From Bacteroidales bacterium (GTDB lineage: Bacteria > Bacteroidota > Bacteroidia > Bacteroidales > F082), in the NCBI GenBank assembly GCA_015491905.1, contig WGGC01000191.1, forward strand, positions 1-32,526: DNA of 32,526 bases. Direction: 5' to 3'. The notes below the pieces were generated by a model. It was not told the origin of the DNA, did not search any database, and worked only from the letters and a program-made list of their open reading frames with translations. Positions 15,661 through 25,037 of this stretch are shown piece after piece (position 1 is the first letter of the stretch; every line of letters begins with the position of its first letter). A program made the position numbers and the translations under genes.

Positions 15661-18057
15661 ATGATGCGGCTTATACTTTATAATATTACATTGGTCTTTT
15701 TCGTATTAATATCATTAAATCTGGTTGCGCAGAGGAATGACCCTTACATTGGGGCTAATATGCAACAGCTAATGGAATTTGGCCCTAAAGTTAAATTACC
15801 CAGTAGGTTTAATGTAAACGGAAAGGGTATTATTCCTCTTCATATAAGCAAATCAAAGGCTTTATCTAAGATTGTTTTTGGCTTTATGCCTGATTGGGAG
15901 TATGATAAAGGTGCCAATTATAATATGCATTACGATTTGCTCACACATGTTGCTGTATTTAATTTTTTGGCATCTTCCAATGGCTCATTGAGTTATCCAT
16001 CTTCATGGCCATGGACGGATGTAATAAATGCAGCACATGCTAAAGGTACCAAAGTCATAATGGCGGTAACTAATTTTGGTGGTAGTGAAAAAGCTGCTGA
16101 TGTTGCTCATTTATTAGTTACCAACACTAACGCTAAAAATATTTTATTTCAAAACATTAAAAAAGTTATTACCACCTTTAAATTAGATGGGGTAAATATT
16201 GATTTTGAAGCAATACATAGTGCTGACCGTGGTAGTTTACTGAATAATTTTATGAATGATTTAAAAGATTTTATTCATACAGAATTACCGGGAAAAGAAG
16301 TTTCTTTTGATGGTCCTGCTGTTAACTGGGGAGGTTGGGATATTCCGGGCTTAGTGCGTAATATTGATTATATATTTATTATGACTTATGATTATTCGGG
16401 CAGTTGGAGTGACTACACCGGTGCTGTATCTCCTTTAACAGATGCTAATGGTGGTTATTGTGTGCAAAAAACTATTCTGTCAACCTATGGAATTCCATTG
16501 GCAAACAGTCCTCAAAAATTAATTATGGGAGTCCCTTATTATGGTAAACAATGGAAAACTGTTTCTGGAAGTGCAGGCTCTGCAATAACATCGTTTGTGA
16601 AATCGACATTTTATAAAAATGCAGTTGTAGATGCTGCTAATCATGGTGGATTTATTTGGGATAACAATTCAAATACTCCATGGTATAAATGGGAATCGGG
16701 AGGATGGAATCAGGTGTGGAATGACAATGATAGCAGTTTACTGTTAAAATACGATTTTGCGTTGACCCAGAATATTGGAGGGGTTGGTATATGGGCATTA
16801 AATTATGATGGTACCAGAACTGAACTATGGAATTTGATTAATTCGGAATTTGCCGGAAATAATACTCCTTTACCTTCTATGCCGCAATCTCCGGCAGTTA
16901 TAATTAAAGATTCTGTTTCAGTAATTGTAAAATTCAGGTCGGGCAATTTTGCAACCAACTATAGAATATTTCAAAGTATGGATAATCTAAAATATTCTCT
17001 TATTAAAGAAGTAAAAGATACAATTGCTGAAATTTCAGGTCTTCAAACCGATTCTGTTTATTATTTTAAAATTGCTTCGGTAAATTCTGCAGGTGAATCT
17101 AATAAAACGCATATAATGGGGGCGGTTCCTTCTAATAAAAATAACGAATTTTTAATTGTAGATGGTGTAGAACGTAGAACCTTCGAGGCAATAACTCAAT
17201 ATAAATATCCTATGTCCCGGCTAAAACATGCTTTTTCATCGGCATCCAATAACGCGGTTATAAATGGATTGGTAAATCTTGAAAATTTTAAATTTATTAT
17301 TTGGATGTTACTCGATGAAAGTACTAATGATGATACTTTTAATAAACTTGAGCAAGCTAAAATTAAAGAGTTTATAGATAATAACAAGGGTGTTTTTATT
17401 GTTTCGGGATCAGAAGTGGGCTGGGATTTAGTAGAAAAAGGTGACACCCAGGATAAATTATTTTTTGAGAAATATTTTCATGCACAGTATATTAGTGATG
17501 CTCCGGGAGCCGCTAATACATATTATACTGTTGAAGATAATAATAAGGTAATATATCATTTAGATGATGGAACTCACGGTACAACCAAAATTGGTTACCC
17601 TGATTTAATTAAACCATTAAACGGATCGGTAGAAACATTTATTTATCCTGATATCAATGTCACAAATGGAGTTGCAGGAGTTCACTATAATAAAACAACT
17701 TCAAGTGGGGTTGATTATCTTGCCTTCCCAATTGAAGCAGTGTATTCAGGCCGGGAGAGGAAAGAGTTACTGGAATACATATTTAGTCAGTATGAAAGCA
17801 TACTTGATGTTAAGAAAAACATGTTAAAAAACTCAATTCATATTTTCCCAAACCCTACTTATAATGTGGTTAAAATAGAAAATTCCGGAAACATAAAGAT
17901 TCATAAAATTGAATTATATGATATATATGGTAATAAACTTATAACTTCCTATCGTGATTTAAAAATTAATATGATGGGTTATCCCAAAGGATTATATATT
18001 TTAAGAATTACAACAGAAAAAGGAGAGCGTGCCGTTTATAAACTAATAAAGAAATAA
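15661..18057 (+). CDS. Secreted GH18 glycosidase with T9SS sorting tail
   Basis: A 798-residue multidomain secreted protein. A signal peptide (1-23, ending near LVAQ) is followed by a GH18 catalytic domain (about 68-400). The DGxxxDxE motif is intact (D176, D181, catalytic acid E183 in DGVNIDFE), and MTYDYSGSW (241-249) supplies substrate residues. Next come an Fn3-like domain (about 410-485) and a Rossmann-like domain starting FLIVDGVER (from 497) that resembles the class-I-glutamine-amidotransferase-like fold found beside some Bacteroidota wall- and polysaccharide-active enzymes. The tail (about 724-798) has IFPNPTYN, YDIYGNKL and GLYILRI, a type A T9SS sorting domain. GH18 enzymes cleave GlcNAc-containing glycans (chitin, or as endo-N-acetylglucosaminidases peptidoglycan or N-glycans); which applies here is unknown. 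Start is the first of two adjacent ATGs. Confidence 0.9.
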   Translation: MMRLILYNITLVFFVLISLNLVAQRNDPYIGANMQQLMEFGPKVKLPSRFNVNGKGIIPLHISKSKALSKIVFGFMPDWEYDKGANYNMHYDLLTHVAVFNFLASSNGSLSYPSSWPWTDVINAAHAKGTKVIMAVTNFGGSEKAADVAHLLVTNTNAKNILFQNIKKVITTFKLDGVNIDFEAIHSADRGSLLNNFMNDLKDFIHTELPGKEVSFDGPAVNWGGWDIPGLVRNIDYIFIMTYDYSGSWSDYTGAVSPLTDANGGYCVQKTILSTYGIPLANSPQKLIMGVPYYGKQWKTVSGSAGSAITSFVKSTFYKNAVVDAANHGGFIWDNNSNTPWYKWESGGWNQVWNDNDSSLLLKYDFALTQNIGGVGIWALNYDGTRTELWNLINSEFAGNNTPLPSMPQSPAVIIKDSVSVIVKFRSGNFATNYRIFQSMDNLKYSLIKEVKDTIAEISGLQTDSVYYFKIASVNSAGESNKTHIMGAVPSNKNNEFLIVDGVERRTFEAITQYKYPMSRLKHAFSSASNNAVINGLVNLENFKFIIWMLLDESTNDDTFNKLEQAKIKEFIDNNKGVFIVSGSEVGWDLVEKGDTQDKLFFEKYFHAQYISDAPGAANTYYTVEDNNKVIYHLDDGTHGTTKIGYPDLIKPLNGSVETFIYPDINVTNGVAGVHYNKTTSSGVDYLAFPIEAVYSGRERKELLEYIFSQYESILDVKKNMLKNSIHIFPNPTYNVVKIENSGNIKIHKIELYDIYGNKLITSYRDLKINMMGYPKGLYILRITTEKGERAVYKLIKK

Positions 18058-18072
18058 AAGTTTAGAGGGAAA

Positions 18073-18969
18073 TTATTTTATTTTATGGTATTTTCTTAAA
18101 GTATTTAAATATTTAATTTGTTTTTTGCGGCTGTGTAATTCACTTTTTTTATTTCCTTTTATTCCTGCTTCAACCTCAATATTTCTATAAGCAATTCCGT
18201 GTTTGGCAGCATATACAGAGAAACTGCCATCTCCACGTTCACCTTTAGGTACATATTCATATACAACATTGAAACCTGATTTTTTATAAAAGTTAATTTC
18301 TTTGGCTACTTTTTTATTGGGTTTAATGGTTAGTCCCGGTATCCATATTAAACTTCTTATATCAGGGTCTTTTTCAGATTCAATTGTGATATTTTTCCAG
18401 GTTTTGATATGATTAAGATCAAAATTGCCACCGGGCTTATTATTATGTAAAACAATAATTAATCGATTTGGAGAATTACCTGATAGTTCTATTAACTCTT
18501 TTGCTACCGGCCAGTATAAATTTTCTTTGTAAAACATTCTGTTGGGATCCTGTTTGGTTAATCCTCTTGGATTGCCATAAGAATACAAATTCCGGTTTTC
18601 ATTATTTTCCAAAACAATCAAAATTCCCCCATGTTTAATAGCCCTTAACCCGGCGTCAAAAGCAGCATCTTCCGAGTCGTGCACAACAAAATATTTTTGC
18701 TTGTTTGGACCTTTCTTTGTAAAAATATTGATTACAAATATTTTATTGCCAACATTTATTTTTTTCTGATGATTAATAATATGATGCCTTTTAATAAATC
18801 TTGCATTATTCCGTGTTGCGGATACAATATCAGCATCTATTATATTTTGGCTTTCAGCCATTAGGGAGACTGTAAATAGTAAATTAAACAATAAAATAAT
18901 AGTCAAAAGTATTTGTATACTTTTTATTGATAAAAAATGATTTCTTTTAACAACTGATAAATGTGCCAT
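18073..18969 (-). CDS. Putative exported M14-like zinc peptidase/amidase
   Basis: A 298-residue protein with an N-terminal hydrophobic segment (about 19-37, likely signal ending VSLMA). I do not recognise a named family. The motifs fit the M14 carboxypeptidase / AstE-like fold: HxxE in VVHDSED (H97, E100), DPNRMF (141-146) resembling the D-x-NR-x-F of AstE and some M14 enzymes, a third possible metal ligand H175 in IVLHNN and a late acidic pair in NIEVEAG (E265/E267) where the catalytic Glu belongs. Some M14 enzymes cut peptidoglycan peptides (MpaA, Csd4), which would suit the neighbourhood, but the substrate is unproven. The C-terminus is strongly basic. It converges with the GH18 gene (15-nt gap). 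Confidence 0.6.
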   Translation of the reverse strand: MAHLSVVKRNHFLSIKSIQILLTIILLFNLLFTVSLMAESQNIIDADIVSATRNNARFIKRHHIINHQKKINVGNKIFVINIFTKKGPNKQKYFVVHDSEDAAFDAGLRAIKHGGILIVLENNENRNLYSYGNPRGLTKQDPNRMFYKENLYWPVAKELIELSGNSPNRLIIVLHNNKPGGNFDLNHIKTWKNITIESEKDPDIRSLIWIPGLTIKPNKKVAKEINFYKKSGFNVVYEYVPKGERGDGSFSVYAAKHGIAYRNIEVEAGIKGNKKSELHSRKKQIKYLNTLRKYHKIK

Positions 18970-19120
18970 TTTTTTGTTTTTTTATTAATATTATACTTCA
19001 ATATACGTATTATTATTTCTAATAAGAATTTTGTATAGTTACTGTTAATTAAGCTTTTAATTATAAAATTATAGCTAATTACGTCATAAAAATAGTGTAG
19101 AAAAGGCTTCTTTTTAACTT

Positions 19121-19138
19121 ATGTTAAGATTTTAACAT
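19121..19138. promoter_or_regulatory. Palindrome upstream of lysA
   Basis: ATGTTAA and TTAACAT flank GATT, a 7-bp dyad that could bind a regulator. It lies in a 280-base AT-rich gap with no gene. Confidence 0.25.
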
Positions 19139-19207
19139 TTTGTGTATAAAATGTAAAAAATAATTATAAATTTTTATTAATTGGAATAACTAGGTTAAAT
19201 TTATCCC

Positions 19208-19223
19208 AACAATTTAAATTGTT
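19208..19223. promoter_or_regulatory. Perfect 16-bp palindrome before lysA start
   Basis: AACAATTTAAATTGTT is self-complementary and ends 26 nt before the TTG start of lysA. Possibly an operator; about one such palindrome is expected by chance in a window of this composition. Confidence 0.25.
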
Positions 19224-19249
19224 TTCAAATAATTTTAAATATTTAGCTT

Positions 19250-20455
19250 TTGTTTACTAAAGAATTATATCAATATTTTATAAAAAAAGAAACTCCGTTT
19301 TATTACTATGATATGGAGTTATTGAGAGAAAGCCTGGAAAAATTAAAACAAGCTTCAGGGAAATATAATTATGAAGTACATTATGCAATTAAAGCTAATG
19401 CCAATGATTATATTCTGGAAATGATAAAAAATTTTGGTTTTGGTGCAGACTGTGTTAGCGGCAACGAAGTAAAGAAAGCCGTTGAAACCGGAATTAGTCC
19501 CGAAAAAATTGTTTTCTCAGGAGTAGGGAAGAGTGATAATGAAATTCTATACGCCATAGACAAGTCTATATTTAGTTTTAACAGCGAATCTATAGAAGAA
19601 ATAGAAGTTATTAATGAATGGGGCAATAAAAAGCATAAGATTGTCCCGGTTTCTTTGCGGTTAAATCCTGATATTGATGCCATAACTCATAAATATCTCA
19701 CTACCGGGTTGCCTGAAAATAAGTTTGGAATTCCTTTACAGTTTTTAGATAATGTTATTCAGAATGTTCAGCAGATGGAAAATATTAAACTTGTAGGAAT
19801 TCATTTTCATATAGGATCGCAAATAAGGGAACTGTCACCATATATTGAACTATGTGAAAAAGTTAACTCGATTCAAGACGTATTATTCGAAAAATATAAA
19901 ATCATTCCGGATCATATTAATTTAGGAGGTGGGTTAGGCATTAATTATGAAGACCCTGATTCGGAATTAATTCCTGACTTTAATAACTTTTTTGGAACAA
20001 TTCATCAACATCTTAAATTGAGAAAAAATCAGAAAATTCATTTTGAGTTAGGGAGAAGCGTTGTCGGTCAGGTAGGTAGTTTAATTTCCAGGGTGTTGTA
20101 TATTAAAAAGGGGTTAAATAAGAATTTTATGATTCTTGATGCAGGTATGACAGATTTAATCAGGCCGGCATTATATGGGGCACAACATAAAATTCAGAAT
20201 ATCTCAAAACCGGAAGCACAAATAATAAATTATAAATATGATGTTGTAGGTCCGGTTTGTGAATCATCTGATAGTTTTGATGATAATGTGATGCTTCCGA
20301 TGACGAGCCGGGGAGATTTAGTAGCAATTAGAAGTACAGGTGCCTATGGTGAAATAATGGTTTCTCAATATACATTAAGGGATAAACCGGGAACTTTATA
20401 TTCTGATAAAATTAAATTTGATAAAAGCATTCCTAAAAAGAGCAATTTAAAGTAA
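19250..20455 (+). CDS. lysA: Diaminopimelate decarboxylase
   Basis: A 401-residue PLP enzyme of alanine-racemase fold type III that converts meso-diaminopimelate to L-lysine. PLP lysine K48 lies in HYAIKANAN; GVGKSDNEI, HFHIGSQI, GGGLGINYEDP, ELGRSVVGQ, VCESSD and GAYGEIMVSQY are the other family signatures. The start is TTG: an in-frame TAG lies two codons upstream (19244-19246) and the N-terminus (MFTKELYQYF...TPFYYYD) matches family starts. Length is normal. The gene appears single; the downstream epimerase lies 157 nt on. It could also use DAP released by murein-peptide breakdown, which is inference. Confidence 0.94.
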   Translation: MFTKELYQYFIKKETPFYYYDMELLRESLEKLKQASGKYNYEVHYAIKANANDYILEMIKNFGFGADCVSGNEVKKAVETGISPEKIVFSGVGKSDNEILYAIDKSIFSFNSESIEEIEVINEWGNKKHKIVPVSLRLNPDIDAITHKYLTTGLPENKFGIPLQFLDNVIQNVQQMENIKLVGIHFHIGSQIRELSPYIELCEKVNSIQDVLFEKYKIIPDHINLGGGLGINYEDPDSELIPDFNNFFGTIHQHLKLRKNQKIHFELGRSVVGQVGSLISRVLYIKKGLNKNFMILDAGMTDLIRPALYGAQHKIQNISKPEAQIINYKYDVVGPVCESSDSFDDNVMLPMTSRGDLVAIRSTGAYGEIMVSQYTLRDKPGTLYSDKIKFDKSIPKKSNLK

Positions 20456-20465
20456 TATAGATGTA

Positions 20466-20585
20466 ATGAACATTTTTAAGCAAATAAAAAACCTGGTAAT
20501 ATTTCTTATTATGATAATTGCATTTTCATTCTCCGGAACCAATAAACATTTATTGGTTTCGGAGATTACCAGTAATATCGATTAA
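20466..20585 (+). CDS. Possible 39-residue membrane peptide
   Basis: A frame starting MNIFKQIKN followed by a hydrophobic stretch (LVIFLIMIIAFSF) resembling a signal or single membrane helix. Its second half is encoded by the hairpin at 20531-20564, which argues that it may be a chance frame over a terminator-like element. Confidence 0.2.
   Translation: MNIFKQIKNLVIFLIMIIAFSFSGTNKHLLVSEITSNID
20531..20564 (+). terminator. Strong hairpin after lysA
   Basis: CTCCGGAACCAATAAA (20531-20546) pairs with 20549-20564 over about 15 bp with one G-U pair. No T-run follows, so it may be a factor-dependent terminator or 3'-end stabiliser for lysA. Confidence 0.5.
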
Positions 20586-20612
20586 TCAATAAAAAAATAA
20601 ATTTAAAATAAT

Positions 20613-21752
20613 ATGCCTTTAAACCGAAGAGATTTTGCTAAAACAATTGGAATTGCTTCTTTGGGAGCAATAGTTCCAAATTTAACCTTTGGTTCAGCAC
20701 CGTCTTACATAAAAAATAATAGTAAAAAAATGAAACTTTCATTCCAACCTTATGAACTTGAGATGAAACATACTTTTACTGTAGCCGAATATTCACGTAA
20801 TTCGACCCCGGATGTGCTTACAAAGATAGAGTATGAGGGATTCACAGGTTATGGAGAAGCCTCGATGCCTCCGTATCTTGGTGAATCGATAGAGAGTGTT
20901 ACAAAGTTTCTTAAAAAAGTAAATCTCCAGCAGTTTTCTGATCCGTTCGAGGTAAATGATATTTTATCTTATATAGATTCTATTGAAGAAGGAAATCCGG
21001 CTGCCAAGGCCTCGGTGGATATTGCATTGCATGATTTGTTGGGGAAATTGGTGAATCAGCCTTTATATAAACTCTGGGGTTTAAATCCTGATAAAACACC
21101 ATATACTTCTTTTACTATTGGTATTGATAAACCGGATGTTGTTTTGATGAAAACAAAAGAAGCCAAAGCAATGGGATTTAAAGTTCTTAAAGTTAAACTG
21201 GGTCGCGGAAATGATCAGGAGATGATAAATACGGTAAGAGAAATTACCAATGTTCCATTATATGTTGATGTTAACCAAGGCTGGACTGATAGAAACAAAG
21301 CTTTGGATATGATATACTGGTTAAAGGAAAAAGGAGTTGTTTTCGTGGAACAACCTATGCCTAAAACACAAGTTGACGATATGGCCTGGCTTACCGAACA
21401 TAGTCCTTTACCTACAATGGCCGATGAGGCTTTTCAACGTTTATATGATATTGAAGATAAAATTAAAGGAGTTTATTCCGGAATAAACATAAAATTAATG
21501 AAATGTACAGGACTTTATGAAGCGCATAAAATGATTACCGTTGCCAGAGCTTCCAATTTAAAGGTTATGTTGGGCTGTATGACGGAAACCTCCTGCGGTG
21601 TTTCTGCTGCTGCACAATTATCACCTTTGGTTGACTGGGGTGACCTTGATGGTAATTTATTGATAAAAAATGATCCCTTCGTGGGAATGAAAGTCATTAA
21701 AGGAAAAGTTACCCTCAATGACTGGCCGGGAATAGGAGTACGGAAATTATAA
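20613..21752 (+). CDS. Tat-exported dipeptide epimerase (enolase superfamily)
   Basis: A 379-residue enzyme of the L-Ala-D/L-Glu epimerase family (muconate-lactonising subgroup). Catalytic residues are all visible: K193-V-K195 (KxK), metal ligands D219 (DVNQGW), E246 (VEQP) and D271 (ADEA), and the opposite base K294 (INIKLMK). The substrate loop TETSCG follows. Residues 1-30 form a Tat signal (NRRDFAK, then a mild hydrophobic stretch to FGSA), unlike the cytosolic Bacillus YkfB and E. coli YcjG. Known: the family converts L-Ala-D-Glu from murein to L-Ala-L-Glu, but members vary in dipeptide specificity. SusC follows after 102 nt. Inference: periplasmic processing of imported murein peptides. 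Confidence 0.9.
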   Translation: MPLNRRDFAKTIGIASLGAIVPNLTFGSAPSYIKNNSKKMKLSFQPYELEMKHTFTVAEYSRNSTPDVLTKIEYEGFTGYGEASMPPYLGESIESVTKFLKKVNLQQFSDPFEVNDILSYIDSIEEGNPAAKASVDIALHDLLGKLVNQPLYKLWGLNPDKTPYTSFTIGIDKPDVVLMKTKEAKAMGFKVLKVKLGRGNDQEMINTVREITNVPLYVDVNQGWTDRNKALDMIYWLKEKGVVFVEQPMPKTQVDDMAWLTEHSPLPTMADEAFQRLYDIEDKIKGVYSGINIKLMKCTGLYEAHKMITVARASNLKVMLGCMTETSCGVSAAAQLSPLVDWGDLDGNLLIKNDPFVGMKVIKGKVTLNDWPGIGVRKL

Positions 21753-21854
21753 TAATGTATGTCGTTTATAATGAATTAATTTATAGGAGTTATAATTAAT
21801 AAAATATTTAAATTGCAATCTTTCTTTTTTCGTTTTAATTAAAATTTTAAGCTT

Positions 21855-24800
21855 ATGAAAAAAAATTACAAATTTTTGTTCTTTTTAATGCTGATTTTTT
21901 CTACCATTCAATTCTCCTTTGCACAGAGCTTTATGGTTACAGGTACAGTAAAGGACGCTAATGGTGCCGAATTGCCTGGTGTTAATATTCACATTAAAGG
22001 AACAACACAAGGAACTACTACAAATCTTCATGGGAAGTACAAAATTCAAGCTTCAAAGGGTGATATATTAGTATTTTCTTTTGTTGGATATGATACAAAG
22101 CAGGTTCCGGTTACGGGACATGTTTTAAATGTTGTCCTTAAAGAAAGTGTAAGCAAACTCAAAGAGTTTGTAGTTACTGCTTTTGGAATGAAACAAAAAA
22201 CACGGTCATTGGGCTATTCTGTTACCCAGGTTCAGGCTAAAAATCTTGATTTGGGTAGTCAGACTAATCCGTTGGAGGCTTTGGAAGGCCGTGTTGCCGG
22301 ACTCCAAATTAACAGAACTTCCGGGTCTGCCGGAGGAGGTGTTGATATACTTATCAGGGGACTTTCTTCAATAGATCCTAGCCGTAATAATCAGCCACTG
22401 ATTATTGTAGATGGACTTGCTATTGATAATGAAACCTATGCAGGTAATGTACTACCCAGTAAAGGATCAAATGCAACCGGAAGTTCCGAGCAATTTGGTT
22501 TTTCTAACCGGGCCAGTGATATTAATCCTGATGATATTGCCAGTTTTAGTGTTTTAAAAGGTGCTGCTGCTACTGCATTATATGGTGTACGTGCAGCAAA
22601 TGGTGCTATAATTATAACAACTAAAAAGGGACAACGGGGCAAACCGAAAATTAATTTATCTGTTTTTACCACTTTTAGAGATGTTGTAAAAACACCTGCA
22701 TTACAAAAAGTTTACAGGGAAGGAAACCGTACAACGAAAATTCCCGGTGCTGTAATAGATCCTAATTCTCCAACAGGATATGATAGATATGGTTTTGCAT
22801 TTTACTCCTGGGGTGTGCCTTTTTCAGCAAATTCCTTTACTATGCCTGATGGAACTGTTATTGATCTAACTCACGATGGTTTTCACAGTCCTTATGAATT
22901 ATTCAGAACAGGAGTCAATAAACAGATAAACTTTAATGTTAGCGGTGCTGATTCTAAATTTAATTACTTTATTTCAACCGGTTGGAATAAAGATGATGGA
23001 ATTCTGCCTAATACAAGTTTTGAGAAGAAAACATTTAGAGTTAATGCCGGTTATCAGATTCTTAAAAACCTGAATATTTCTTCAACTGTAACTTATGCAG
23101 GTTCAGGCGGAGCAAGAGCAAATGGCGGTGATAAATCTGTTTTTAGTTCGTTATCTTATTGGTCTTCAACATTCCCGATAAATAACTATTTACTCCCTAA
23201 CGGTATGCAAAATAATTATACAAATGGGGTAATTGATAATCCAAGATATTTTCTTGAAAAAAGTAATTTAAATGATAATTTAGATCGTTGGATTGGAAAT
23301 GTTGTGGTAAAATGGAGCCCTTATCAATGGATGAATGTTTCTTATGCGGCTCAGTTTGATAATTATGCTGAAAAGCGAAATCGTTTTGTTCCACCTGATT
23401 TGGATGTTGGAAGTCAGGTTCACGGTTTTATTGTTGATGAAAATATTAATTTTAAAGGTTTGGAGTCAAATCTTCTTGTAACTTTTTCACATAACTGGAA
23501 CGAGTTTTTTAATTCTTCCCTGACAATAGGAAATCAGGTTTCAGAAACTAAAAGAAATTATTCTTATATTAGAGGTGAAAATTTAAATGTTCCGGGAATT
23601 AATGATTTAAGTAACACTTTAAATATTTTTGCCGGAACAAGTTTGATTCGCTTAAGAAACGTTGGTGTTTTTGGTGAGTTAAAGTTGGGATATAAAAGTA
23701 AATTATACTTGTCGTTAACAGGAAGAAACGACTGGGTATCTACTTTACCGGTTGGAAACAATTCATTTTTCTATCCTTCTATTAGTGCTGCTTACGTTTT
23801 TACTCAGGATATTTTTAAAAACAGTAATATTATTTCTTTTGGAAAATTGAGAATTTCATGGGCCCAGGTTGGAAAAGCTCCAGGCTTTGGTAATGTAGGT
23901 CACTTTTTTATTCCGGATCCTAACTTCCCTTTTAATGGTGTAGGTGGTTATCGTTCAAGTACAGCATTGGGAGATCCAAATATAAAACCAGAACGTGATA
24001 ACAGTTTTGAGATAGGGACTAATTTACAGTTTTTTAAAAATCGTTTACGTTTTGATTATTCTTTCTATAATACAAATGTTACTAATCAGATTTTCAGGGT
24101 AGGAACCGCCTACTCATCCGGTTTGTCAGGTGTTACCAGAAATGCCGGTGATTATCGTACGTGGGGACATGAAATCGTCGTTAGCGGTGATATTATAAAA
24201 AGAAACGGATTTCGTTGGGAAATGTATATGAACTGGTCAAAAAATAAAGGTGTAGTAGTTGCATTGCCTAAAGATCTTAAAGAAATTGTTTTCTTTGGTG
24301 ATAGAATTACCTCAAAAGCTAAAGTTGGTGATGCTTTGGGAACATTATATGGATGGGTATTCCAGACTGTTCCCGGTGGTCAACGTTATGTTAATCCTGA
24401 TGGTAAGTGGGTTATTACAGGCTCTGATAATAAAGGATATTATTATACAGGCACTAACCAAATGGTAAAAGTTGGTAATGCTTTTCCGGATTTTGTTTTG
24501 TCATTAGGCAATAATATATTGTGGAAAAGTCTTTCGGTAAATTTCCTCATTGAATGGAAAAAAGGTGGTAGTGTATATGATAGAGGGTTTAGAAATGCAC
24601 TAAGAAACGGTAATTTACTGGAAACACAATTCCGCGATAAAACACGTATCCTAAGTGGTATGATGGATGATGGCCATGGTGGTTATGTTCCTAATACCAT
24701 TCCTTTAATGATTACTGCCAATAGTTATTACCGGGATTGGAATAACTATAATAATGCATCTGAAGTTTTATTACAGGACGGTTCGTGGATTAAGTTAAGA

Positions 24801-25025
24801 AATATAAGCATAACTTATTCGCTTAAAGGCAGGATGTTAAAAAAAACGCACCTAAATAAGATATCTGTAACTGCAGGAGCCCGAAATATTATTATTTGGA
24901 CTCCTTTTAAAGGTTTTGACCCTGAAGCAAATCAATTTAGTGCCGGTAGTAATATTTATGGATTTACCGGTTTAACTGTTCCTCTGCCACAGGCTTATTA
25001 TTTTGGTATTAATTTTGGATTTTAA
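21855..25025 (+). CDS. SusC/RagA-type TonB-dependent outer-membrane transporter
   Basis: A 1056-residue outer-membrane importer. A signal peptide (1-23, ending SFA) precedes a carboxypeptidase-regulatory-like domain (about 28-95; VTGTVKDANGAELPGVNI, FSFVGYDTKQV). The plug domain carries the SusC signatures LEGRVAGLQI, DILIRGLSS and PLIIVDG, and GAAATALYGVRAANGAIII. The rest is a 22-strand barrel ending in aromatic residues (YYFGINFGF). SusC proteins take up large substrates, glycans or peptides, with a SusD lid; energy comes from TonB-ExbBD. The substrate cannot be read from sequence. Neighbours (dipeptide epimerase before, S66 carboxypeptidase after, no glycoside hydrolase within the unit) suggest peptides rather than a polysaccharide. 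Its stop is 12 nt from the SusD start. Confidence 0.96.
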   Translation: MKKNYKFLFFLMLIFSTIQFSFAQSFMVTGTVKDANGAELPGVNIHIKGTTQGTTTNLHGKYKIQASKGDILVFSFVGYDTKQVPVTGHVLNVVLKESVSKLKEFVVTAFGMKQKTRSLGYSVTQVQAKNLDLGSQTNPLEALEGRVAGLQINRTSGSAGGGVDILIRGLSSIDPSRNNQPLIIVDGLAIDNETYAGNVLPSKGSNATGSSEQFGFSNRASDINPDDIASFSVLKGAAATALYGVRAANGAIIITTKKGQRGKPKINLSVFTTFRDVVKTPALQKVYREGNRTTKIPGAVIDPNSPTGYDRYGFAFYSWGVPFSANSFTMPDGTVIDLTHDGFHSPYELFRTGVNKQINFNVSGADSKFNYFISTGWNKDDGILPNTSFEKKTFRVNAGYQILKNLNISSTVTYAGSGGARANGGDKSVFSSLSYWSSTFPINNYLLPNGMQNNYTNGVIDNPRYFLEKSNLNDNLDRWIGNVVVKWSPYQWMNVSYAAQFDNYAEKRNRFVPPDLDVGSQVHGFIVDENINFKGLESNLLVTFSHNWNEFFNSSLTIGNQVSETKRNYSYIRGENLNVPGINDLSNTLNIFAGTSLIRLRNVGVFGELKLGYKSKLYLSLTGRNDWVSTLPVGNNSFFYPSISAAYVFTQDIFKNSNIISFGKLRISWAQVGKAPGFGNVGHFFIPDPNFPFNGVGGYRSSTALGDPNIKPERDNSFEIGTNLQFFKNRLRFDYSFYNTNVTNQIFRVGTAYSSGLSGVTRNAGDYRTWGHEIVVSGDIIKRNGFRWEMYMNWSKNKGVVVALPKDLKEIVFFGDRITSKAKVGDALGTLYGWVFQTVPGGQRYVNPDGKWVITGSDNKGYYYTGTNQMVKVGNAFPDFVLSLGNNILWKSLSVNFLIEWKKGGSVYDRGFRNALRNGNLLETQFRDKTRILSGMMDDGHGGYVPNTIPLMITANSYYRDWNNYNNASEVLLQDGSWIKLRNISITYSLKGRMLKKTHLNKISVTAGARNIIIWTPFKGFDPEANQFSAGSNIYGFTGLTVPLPQAYYFGINFGF

Positions 25026-25037
25026 AAGACTAAGAAT

